DNA from: Clostridiales bacterium
GTDB taxonomy: Bacteria; Bacillota; Clostridia; Lachnospirales; Lachnospiraceae
Direction of reading: 5' to 3'
DNA length: 8,126 nt
Assembly: GCA_019418195.1 (NCBI GenBank)
Contig: DYCJ01000104.1
Location: 1-8,126 of the forward strand
Part shown: positions 1 through 5,912 of the stretch, in pieces
Position numbering within the stretch: the first letter of the stretch is position 1
How the letters are laid out: each line of letters begins with the position of its first letter
Position numbers and translations under genes: made by a program
The notes under the pieces: model-generated
Databases searched by the model: none
What the model was told of the DNA's origin: nothing
Seen by the model: the letters and a program-made list of their open reading frames with translations, nothing else

Positions 1-8
1 AGATAGAA

Positions 9-101
9 ATGGGTTTATGTATTGGCTTGATTGCAACTTTTCTGCTGGGGGCAGTGTCGGGTGTTGTGCTTACCTGTCTTATGCAGATTAAAAGAGATTA
101 G
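9..101 (+). CDS. DUF3789-like membrane micro-protein (30 aa)
   Basis: This short open frame begins MGLCIGLIATFL, runs through one hydrophobic, glycine-rich segment (about residues 3-24) and ends in a short polar tail, MQIKRD. This layout (a single membrane helix, then a Cys-Leu-x-Gln-Ile-x-Arg type ending) matches my recollection of DUF3789 proteins, which are about 30-40 residues long, have no known function, and are often found on mobile or accessory DNA of Lachnospiraceae and relatives. The frame is open back to the window edge, so the true start could lie a few codons upstream; the ATG at 9 is the first one visible. The stop lies 10 bases before the next gene's start, and that gene's ribosome binding site overlaps this stop, which suggests translational coupling. 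The family assignment is from memory and could be wrong at this length. Confidence 0.5.
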   Translation: MGLCIGLIATFLLGAVSGVVLTCLMQIKRD

Positions 102-106
102 GAAAG
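100..106 (+). promoter_or_regulatory. Ribosome binding site that sets the start at 112
   Basis: The purine run AGGAAAG lies five bases before the ATG at 112 and overlaps the stop codon of the micro-ORF. The longer open frame that begins at 31 has no comparable site and would overlap the micro-ORF in another frame, so the start at 112 is preferred. Confidence 0.6.
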
Positions 107-111
107 ACATT

Positions 112-1329
112 ATGGCAAACGAAAAAGAAAATTTTTTATCGGTATTACGATGTGCAGTGCATCATCTGCCCGTGCAGCTGACTGCTCCGGTTGATTATAA
201 GGAAATATTATCATTAGCGGCAGAACAAAATCTGCAGGCTGTTATATGCGAGAAGCTGTGCGAAAGCGAAGATTTTCGGAAATCGTCATTATTTAACGAG
301 GCAGTCTCTAAGACAATAGGAACTGTTGGCGGACAAGCGTCAAGAACCGCTGCGTTTCTTGATCTGTATCGTACGATTACAGACGCAGGAATCCGGCCGA
401 TCGTCATGAAAGGAATCATATGCCGCCAGCTGTATGGAGATTTACATGATCACAGACCTTCGGGCGACGAAGATATTCTGATCAAAAAAGAGGATTTCGG
501 TAAGCTCAGAGAAGTGATGGAAAGCAGCGGCTATCAGATGGAGCGTGATGTGATTACCGATGAAGAGCTTGCTGCTGTGCAGGAAGTGACATTTGATAAT
601 CCCGGTCTCGGGCTGCATATCGAGGTACATACGAATGCGATCGGCCTTGAGTCGGGCATCCGACGTCATATGAATAATTATTTTAAGAACGTTTTTGAAA
701 ATATGATTCCGATGGAGATACAGGGAACACAGGTCTGGACAATGGGTCATACAGACCATTTCCTGTATCTTGTGCTGCATGCATTTAAGCATCTGCTGTC
801 CGGCGGGATCGGCATACGCCAGACTTTGGATATTCTGATGTATGATATGACATACGGCAGAGAGATAGATCAGGATTATATCGTCCGTTGCCTGAGAGAG
901 TCTGATGCAGAGCTGTTTTACAATGATATTCTGGAGATTGGAAAGCGATACCTTGGATTTACTCCGGAGAAAACATCAGTTCCGAACTGCCCGGAAAAGC
1001 TTTTGGACGATATGCTGAGCAATGGAGTTTTTGGTAATTCTACACAGGCACTGCGGACTGCAAATAGTATGACATTTGCCGCCACACAGAATAGAGAGAA
1101 TTATCATTTGTTCGGTGCAATCTTCCGCGCAATATTTCCCAGAAGAGAGTTTATGATCGCCAGTCAGCCGGAGCTTGTGGAGAAACCGTGGCTGCTGCCA
1201 GTTTATTGGATCAAGCGGTTCGGAAGATTTCTCAGACATAATAAAGACAATGGCGGCGGGCTGGCTTCGGAGAGTGTGAAAATCAGCAGGGAGAGGATTG
1301 CGCTGTTGAAGAAGTATGGGGTGCTTTGA
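112..1329 (+). CDS. Nucleotidyltransferase family protein (NTP_transf_5-like)
   Basis: This 405-residue soluble protein resembles the Pfam family NTP_transf_5 (uncharacterised nucleotidyltransferases of the polymerase-beta superfamily). Visible hallmarks are the MKG motif at residues 99-101, followed by LYGD and then a GDEDILI segment (118-124) whose Asp119 and Asp121 fit the catalytic metal-binding D-x-D pattern. EVH at 171-173 supplies a likely third acidic residue. A histidine-rich helix follows (LHAFKHLL, about 222-229), then GIGIRQTLD (232-240), a pattern usual for this family. There is no signal peptide or membrane segment. The length is normal for the family and nothing looks broken. 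The substrate is unknown; relatives occur in peptide-modification clusters, surface-polymer loci and isolated accessory sites, so the family alone does not give a function. The next gene starts 144 bases downstream on the same strand with no obvious terminator between, so co-transcription is possible. Confidence 0.82.
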   Translation: MANEKENFLSVLRCAVHHLPVQLTAPVDYKEILSLAAEQNLQAVICEKLCESEDFRKSSLFNEAVSKTIGTVGGQASRTAAFLDLYRTITDAGIRPIVMKGIICRQLYGDLHDHRPSGDEDILIKKEDFGKLREVMESSGYQMERDVITDEELAAVQEVTFDNPGLGLHIEVHTNAIGLESGIRRHMNNYFKNVFENMIPMEIQGTQVWTMGHTDHFLYLVLHAFKHLLSGGIGIRQTLDILMYDMTYGREIDQDYIVRCLRESDAELFYNDILEIGKRYLGFTPEKTSVPNCPEKLLDDMLSNGVFGNSTQALRTANSMTFAATQNRENYHLFGAIFRAIFPRREFMIASQPELVEKPWLLPVYWIKRFGRFLRHNKDNGGGLASESVKISRERIALLKKYGVL

Positions 1330-1380
1330 GGAGAGCTGTGAAAGTAGTTGAATGTGAGAGAATAAGCTACATATTACGCT

Positions 1381-1391
1381 TGCTATATAAG
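1381..1391 (+). promoter_or_regulatory. Possible extended -10 promoter before the HD-Hsp90 gene
   Basis: TGCTATATAAG contains a TGn extended -10 element followed by TATATA (1384-1389), about 85 bases before the next start codon. No convincing -35 sits at the right distance. A TTGAAT at 1348-1353 pairs instead with a poorer ATATTA at 1371-1376. The 144-base gap could thus carry its own promoter, but the evidence is weak. Confidence 0.28.
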
Positions 1392-1473
1392 AGTACTTTT
1401 TCGAAACATATGAAGTCAGAGTGAAGGTGAATCCGAGCGGTTTGAAGTAAGAAGAAACAAGGAAAGGAACATC

Positions 1474-4400
1474 ATGGGATATCGGGACGAAAGACTATGG
1501 AAAATACTGGAAGAGAAAGCTGCGCAGGAGGACAAGGAGCTAAGAACAGAGCGTCAAATAGCTCCGGAATATCTCTCAGCAGTAAAGACGGTCTGCGATT
1601 ATGGCGTGCAGCGGGCAAAGACGATCAGGGATACTTTTCCGCTATATACACTTCATGATGAAGTACATATCTGTAATGTCTTGAATCTGATGGCGGAACT
1701 CCTGGGTGATGAGATCGAGAGGCTTAACAGAGATGAGGTTGCGATGCTGATACTATCAGCATGCTGCCATGATATCGGGATGAGTTACAGTAAGGAAGAA
1801 AAAGAAGAGCTTTTCAAGGATGGTCCGAGGATTGAACGCTATCTCAATGCGAATCATAGCGAATATATAAAAGCTTATCAGCATGGAGGAAAGAATCCAG
1901 TTCTGACAGATGATATGAAACAGAACTATTTACGCAGTATCCATCACGAGAGGGTTCAGGAATTGTTGAACAAAATAGAATGGCCCTGGATACTTGACGG
2001 AATGGTAGACAGAGATGATCTGATCCGTGTCTGCAGGAGCCATGGCGAGGGCAGCGCTTCTCTGGGTGATCTGGAAAAGTCACACCGGATCGATCTCCGC
2101 TTTTGCGCAATCTTACTCAGGCTGGCGGATATTCTGGATTTTGATACAAGCCGGGCTCCGGATGCACTTTATGAGTATAGTGAGATGACTGAGCAGAGAA
2201 GTAGTTCCGGACTTTTTAGCAAGGAAGAATGGGACAAGCATATGTCATCTCACGGATTTGATTTCAAAAGCGTAAAGAACAGGGCTTACCCATATCCGCT
2301 GGAATATAATGCTGTGTGCAGAGATATGCAGGTAGAACAAAAGGTGAATGGTTATCTGAACTGGGTAGACCAGGAGCTTGAAGACTGCCGAAGAGAACTG
2401 AGACGTTTTAATGGAAAATGGCAGGACTTTATCCTTCCGGATAAGATCAAGCGTGGAATAAAGGCGGCAGGATATGTTTCAGGACAGTATCGGCTTACGC
2501 TGGATCAGGATCAGGTATTGACGCTTTTTACTGGCGAGAATCTTTATGATGATCCGGCAGTTTTTGTCAGAGAACTCATTCAGAATGCTATCGATGCTGT
2601 TCGTACCAGAAAGCAGACCGATCGGAATCTGCCGGCAGACTGGCAGGGGCAGATCAATATTACTTCATGGCGGGATGAAGAGGGACGTCACTGGTTTCGA
2701 ATCGAGGATAATGGCATTGGAATGACGGAGAGTATTATCAGAAATTACTTCCTTAAGATTGGATGCTCTTATTATAATTCAGACGAATTTACGCAGATGA
2801 AAATGCGCTGTGGAGCAGATCCGGATTATATGCCGATCAGCCGTTTTGGTATCGGAATTTTGTCCTGTTTTATGGGAGACCGGCAGAACAACCTCATGGA
2901 AGTCAGCACGAAACGCTTTGAACAGGACAATAACTGTACGTCTGCGCTTCGGATGAGTATGCATGGTATCAACGGATATTTTTATCTGACGGACCAGTCG
3001 AAAGGGCATAAAGGCAAAGAAATGCCGGGAAGAACACCTGAGGAACAAAAGCCATATCGTCGGGAGGCAGGGACGGTGATCGCTGTGCGGGCAAATCTGT
3101 ACCAGACGGGACAGTATCGAAGCTTTCGTGAAATCGTCGATAAGTATGTCGTGTGTCCGGAAGTGCCGATTCATTATGAAGATGAAGACGGTGCATATGA
3201 TTATCCGACAGAGAAAGAATTCACAGATGCTGTACATAACTTCTATCCGTCAGAAGATCCAGAGAAGGATGGAGTTCTGGAAATACCAATTCCGGAGGAA
3301 GAATTTGTAAAACTCTATGATATACTTCCCGAGCTTGAACAGGTAAAACGGCCCTTGCCCAAGCTTTTGGTCAGATGTTTCTCGCTCGATAAATATACGC
3401 GGTCTCCATATTTGAAAGGTGTGTTATTCTCAATACGATTGGATCATCCAGTTGGAGCGGTTAAGACAAAAATATTTGGGACGGAAAAAAAGACAGATGT
3501 GAGTGCTCATATTACGATGAATGAGGAGAGAGAGCTGACGGTGAGTTTCTCTCTGGCATACTCATCAGAAGATACATATTTAGAGATAGAAAATGTATTC
3601 CGACAAAATGCACTGGACATGTCCAATTTTATGAAAAGAAGTCAATTAAGCAGTCTGCCATCTGATATACCTGATAATGACAGGCAGGATATTATTGCTT
3701 ATGTTACCAAAAATGGTGGGGAGAGCATAAATATTTCTCTGTCAAACCGGATGCGAAACTGGCTGAAAAGATATTATTTGAATAAAGAACACTGGATTAC
3801 AGCACATAATGGTGTTTTATGTGCGGAGTATCCACAAGAATATAGCTGGTTTTATTCTCATTGGGAAGCCGGTGTGCTCCTGCTGAAAGATCGTTACCGG
3901 CCGACTATGACTATTGCGCGGGATAATTTTGGAAATCTTGATCTGGAAGCGTTATCTGATCTGAGTATGGTGTGCGGATCTATTATTAATAAATATCGAA
4001 TGCATTTATCAATTCCTTATGTACCGGACAGGAATATCCCTCTAAAAACATATTGGGATTTGTTGCGGGAAAAACCGGAATGGATTGAATTAATGTGGAT
4101 AAAAGTTGGGGAAACCTTAATTCAGGTAAAAGAGCTGGAAGGAGCTATCAAGGGAAAAGGAGAACTTTTGTCAGATTTCCAGCTGTTGAGATGGCCAAAA
4201 GATCTGAATGGAAATATTACTATCGGAGCTTTGGGCAGTTATTACAAGTTGTGTGCCGCTTATCTGAGAAAAAACTATACCATTAAAGGTGACTTTAACC
4301 CGGGAGAGACAAGACTGGTCCTTACAAGTGGGAAAGAGGAACTGCCAGTTCATTATGAGGAGTATTTTACAGATTTCTTTTTTGTAAAGCCAATGAATGA

Positions 4401-4671
4401 AAACGAAACTGTATTAACTGCAAGCGATACTATGGATCGCTATACCTGCAATATGGATCACAGGCTTGCAAGGTTTATGATTGAAAATGCCGAGCTGCTA
4501 CACAGTCGTGCAAAAGGGATTTTTCACGAAATGATACGCATTCTGAGAGATGATTATAATTATCATTTGATTCAAAACATGAATCGTCAGATCAGCATAT
4601 TGCGGGAATTGCCGGATCATCCTTTTGTCATACCAGACGGTCTGGAATTGACTGAGGCAGATTTATGCTGA
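1474..4671 (+). CDS. HD phosphohydrolase domain fused to Hsp90-like ATPase
   Basis: This 1065-residue protein has two recognisable domains. Residues about 40-225 form an HD-type metal phosphohydrolase domain: His61 and His65, the HD doublet at 99-100 (CCHDIGM), HHER at 157-160, SHGEGS at 190-194 and RLADILDFD (216-224) with the expected late Asp219. Residues about 345-560 form a GHKL (Hsp90/MutL/kinase) ATP-binding domain: the N-box RELIQNAIDA with Glu367, Asn371 and Asp374, the G1 box DNGIGM (412-417), the G2 box FGIGILS (458-464) and a likely GT at 533-534. The acidic residue before the N-box Asn matches ATP-hydrolysing Hsp90/MutL-type members rather than histidine kinases. Residues about 580-1065 match nothing I recognise; part may play the role of an Hsp90 middle domain. 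No signal peptide or membrane helix is evident. The start is supported by GGAAAGGA five bases upstream. HD plus Hsp90-like fusions have been listed among putative conflict proteins, and I recall the HD-CE Pfam family as relevant. A defence role here is inference; a chaperone-like or nucleotide-signalling role is equally open. Confidence 0.85.
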   Translation: MGYRDERLWKILEEKAAQEDKELRTERQIAPEYLSAVKTVCDYGVQRAKTIRDTFPLYTLHDEVHICNVLNLMAELLGDEIERLNRDEVAMLILSACCHDIGMSYSKEEKEELFKDGPRIERYLNANHSEYIKAYQHGGKNPVLTDDMKQNYLRSIHHERVQELLNKIEWPWILDGMVDRDDLIRVCRSHGEGSASLGDLEKSHRIDLRFCAILLRLADILDFDTSRAPDALYEYSEMTEQRSSSGLFSKEEWDKHMSSHGFDFKSVKNRAYPYPLEYNAVCRDMQVEQKVNGYLNWVDQELEDCRRELRRFNGKWQDFILPDKIKRGIKAAGYVSGQYRLTLDQDQVLTLFTGENLYDDPAVFVRELIQNAIDAVRTRKQTDRNLPADWQGQINITSWRDEEGRHWFRIEDNGIGMTESIIRNYFLKIGCSYYNSDEFTQMKMRCGADPDYMPISRFGIGILSCFMGDRQNNLMEVSTKRFEQDNNCTSALRMSMHGINGYFYLTDQSKGHKGKEMPGRTPEEQKPYRREAGTVIAVRANLYQTGQYRSFREIVDKYVVCPEVPIHYEDEDGAYDYPTEKEFTDAVHNFYPSEDPEKDGVLEIPIPEEEFVKLYDILPELEQVKRPLPKLLVRCFSLDKYTRSPYLKGVLFSIRLDHPVGAVKTKIFGTEKKTDVSAHITMNEERELTVSFSLAYSSEDTYLEIENVFRQNALDMSNFMKRSQLSSLPSDIPDNDRQDIIAYVTKNGGESINISLSNRMRNWLKRYYLNKEHWITAHNGVLCAEYPQEYSWFYSHWEAGVLLLKDRYRPTMTIARDNFGNLDLEALSDLSMVCGSIINKYRMHLSIPYVPDRNIPLKTYWDLLREKPEWIELMWIKVGETLIQVKELEGAIKGKGELLSDFQLLRWPKDLNGNITIGALGSYYKLCAAYLRKNYTIKGDFNPGETRLVLTSGKEELPVHYEEYFTDFFFVKPMNENETVLTASDTMDRYTCNMDHRLARFMIENAELLHSRAKGIFHEMIRILRDDYNYHLIQNMNRQISILRELPDHPFVIPDGLELTEADLC

Positions 4672-4683
4672 GATTAACCAGTT

Positions 4684-4711
4684 GAATCGCCGGACATCGT
4701 GCCGGCGATTC
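4684..4711 (+). terminator. Hairpin terminator after the HD-Hsp90 gene
   Basis: A perfect 10-base-pair, GC-rich stem (GAATCGCCGG with CCGGCGATTC) encloses an 8-base loop, 12 bases after the stop codon. The sequence after it (TTATACT) is only weakly T-rich, so it is a moderate intrinsic terminator. It may also stop readthrough from the convergent gene. Confidence 0.55.
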
Positions 4712-4725
4712 TTATACTCTGAGAA

Positions 4726-4748
4726 AACCATGCGATAGTCGCATGGTT
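4726..4748 (-). terminator. Hairpin terminator of the convergent minus-strand gene
   Basis: A perfect 10-base-pair stem (AACCATGCGA with TCGCATGGTT) has a 3-base loop. Read on the minus strand it starts 15 bases after the stop codon of the gene at 4764-5438, and the stem's final TT runs into TTCTC to give a TTTT run. That orientation is the better terminator; on the plus strand no T run follows. Confidence 0.6.
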
Positions 4749-4763
4749 CCGTCGGGGGATTGC

Positions 4764-5438
4764 TCACCACTCCCCAACTTCCCTCACCCTCTCTTCCAGA
4801 AATCTCATCAACCCCTCCACATCAAACACCCTCACATCCCGCACTGCCTCTGCTGGCACCTTGCGGTATTCTTTCAGCAGTTCGATGATCTTACCCACTT
4901 CCGAATAATCTGCCTCCTCTATCCCCGGATCATGAGCGGGATACAGGTCTTCCGGCAGATGATACTGCTCGCACAGCCAGGTATTCATCTTTGTATAATC
5001 GCCATAGTAATATTTTTCCGACAGGTACTGCTCCAGAGGGATCAGCTGCCCGGTTTTCTTCAGCCGTACAGAACAGATATCCCCGCGCAGTTCTGCCGGA
5101 TGCCCGTTTTCATCCAGATATTCCACGACTTGGGGAAGGTATCCGCTGAAAAATACTTTGTCAATATACAGATGGAGATAGTAACCGAAGTATACGGGCT
5201 CATGCATATGGGCCTGATATTTTTGGCGGAATTCTTCCGGTCTTGGCCATATTACCAGCCGGTCAAGATAACGGGGGTTCCAAAAATGAGAAGCTGTTTT
5301 GTTGCGGACGGTGTCGGGAAGGAGATTGCCGATGTAAAAATCATTCTGGAGATCGGGACGTCTGCGGAGCGGATCGCTTTTGGAAAGCGTATCCAGAAAC
5401 ATACGTGCAGCTGTCAAATGTAAAATATATCCGGGCAT
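4764..5438 (-). CDS. Zinc-dependent phospholipase C-like protein
   Basis: This 224-residue protein begins MPGYILHLTAARMF and shows the residue order of the zinc-dependent phospholipase C fold (Pfam Zn_dep_PLPC): His7 near the N terminus, a GNLLPD segment with Asp42, Ser-His at 50-51, and YYLHLYID (86-93) with His89 and Asp93. GDY at 146-148 may add another polar ligand. These positions suit a three-metal hydrolase site, though the substrate cannot be read from the sequence. No signal peptide is seen, so unlike secreted toxins such as clostridial alpha-toxin it is probably cytoplasmic. The C-terminal third is charged and helical with no recognised domain. A GTG three codons earlier extends the frame, but it lies inside the ribosome binding site, so the ATG at 5438 is taken. 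The gene stands alone, convergent with the HD-Hsp90 gene and divergent from the two-component operon. The fold call is fairly good; the activity is unproven. Confidence 0.72.
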   Translation of the reverse strand: MPGYILHLTAARMFLDTLSKSDPLRRRPDLQNDFYIGNLLPDTVRNKTASHFWNPRYLDRLVIWPRPEEFRQKYQAHMHEPVYFGYYLHLYIDKVFFSGYLPQVVEYLDENGHPAELRGDICSVRLKKTGQLIPLEQYLSEKYYYGDYTKMNTWLCEQYHLPEDLYPAHDPGIEEADYSEVGKIIELLKEYRKVPAEAVRDVRVFDVEGLMRFLEERVREVGEW

Positions 5439-5444
5439 GAAAAT

Positions 5445-5450
5445 CACCTT
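5445..5450 (-). promoter_or_regulatory. Ribosome binding site that sets the start at 5438
   Basis: On the minus strand AAGGTG lies six bases before the ATG at 5438-5436. The alternative GTG start (5447-5445) is part of this site, so it is unlikely to be used. Confidence 0.6.
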
Positions 5451-5464
5451 AAAATAATCACATT

Positions 5465-5680
5465 AGCCGTCGGCTTTCCTCATCTGGCTCATCCTAAATG
5501 AAGTTCCTTTTTTAATGCGTCCTGTAATACTTGTGAGAAGTTCACGGGAGGAAATAAGAGCGTCATCCTCTGATTTTTAGGGAGTGCCGGGGCTACCGGA
5601 ATAGTAGCCCTGACTGCCTTTCAATACTATCAAGCACGGTGGCTTCCTATACAATTCACTTCGTACCAGCCATCGGCTTT
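5465..5680. repeat. GC-richer non-coding block bounded by imperfect direct repeats
   Basis: The block starts with AGCCGTCGGCTTT (5465-5477) and ends with AGCCATCGGCTTT (5668-5680), which agree at 12 of 13 positions; each is also a small inverted repeat (AGCC, three bases, GGCT). Inside is a 7-base-pair hairpin, GGGCTAC with GTAGCCC (5590-5596 and 5604-5610). On the minus strand a short frame reads MTLLFPPVNFSQVLQDALKK and soon stops (ATG at about 5560); other frames are broken, and no start has a ribosome binding site. Base composition differs from the AT-rich DNA that follows. It could be a small non-autonomous or dispersed repeat, a gene remnant, or plain intergenic DNA. The repeats are seen directly; the element idea is inference. 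Confidence 0.35.
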
Positions 5681-5711
5681 TAGTATTATAAAAGTATTTG
5701 CTAATAAATAC

Positions 5712-5767
5712 AACATATATTTTTATATTTGTTTTATCCCAACATATTTTTATATTTGTTTTATCCC
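5712..5767. repeat. Two-copy tandem repeat upstream of the kinase promoter
   Basis: Two head-to-tail copies abut: 29 bases at 5712-5740 and 27 bases at 5741-5767. They are identical except that the second lacks one AT dinucleotide. Each copy runs from AACATAT through an AT-rich core to TTTTATCCC. The pair ends 40 bases before the -35 element of the two-component operon, a position suited to an activator or repressor binding as two units about three helical turns apart. Slippage duplication without function is the alternative. Confidence 0.75.
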
Positions 5768-5807
5768 TGAAAGTATTGTATTCACAAAGGTATCTTTTTA
5801 TTTTTAA

Positions 5808-5836
5808 TTGCATTTCATTAGGTGTCAGGATATAAT
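5808..5836 (+). promoter_or_regulatory. Sigma-A-type promoter of the two-component operon
   Basis: TTGCAT (5808-5813) is separated by exactly 17 bases from a consensus TATAAT (5831-5836). Transcription would start near 5843, giving a leader of about 70 bases before the kinase start codon. Within that leader a small 6-base-pair hairpin (ATTGCT and AGCAAT, 5847-5865) has a T-rich loop; it is too weak to call a terminator. The AT-rich setting upstream could also favour polymerase binding. Confidence 0.6.
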
Positions 5837-5912
5837 ATACGACAAAATTGCTTCTTTTTAGCAATATACCAAACTTCAGGTGCGGCAGTAGTTAGGAAAA
5901 GGAAATTATGAT

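Noticed and set aside
31..111. N-terminal extension of the nucleotidyltransferase to the ATG at 31
   Set aside because: It overlaps the better-supported micro-ORF in another frame, has no ribosome binding site, and its Cys/Leu-rich sequence is an out-of-frame reading of the micro-protein. The ATG at 112 has a good site.
1399..1406. TTTCGAAA palindrome before the HD-Hsp90 gene
   Set aside because: A single 8-base palindrome in AT-rich DNA is expected by chance, and no second copy or wider dyad is seen.
2779..3237. A 152-codon minus-strand frame inside the HD-Hsp90 gene
   Set aside because: It is a shadow of the plus-strand coding sequence, with Cys/His/Phe-rich composition and no plausible start site.
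4743..5423. A 226-codon open frame on the plus strand opposite the phospholipase-like gene
   Set aside because: It is a mirror of the minus-strand gene, with unlikely composition, no ribosome binding site and no recognisable domain, and it overlaps the terminator hairpin.
5712..5767. Start of a CRISPR array
   Set aside because: The two copies abut with no spacer between them, only two are present, and no cas gene is nearby.
5577..5864. A 95-codon minus-strand frame in the intergenic region
   Set aside because: It runs through the tandem repeat and the operon promoter, has a low-complexity Asn/Ile/Lys-rich middle caused by the AT-rich repeat, and lacks a ribosome binding site.
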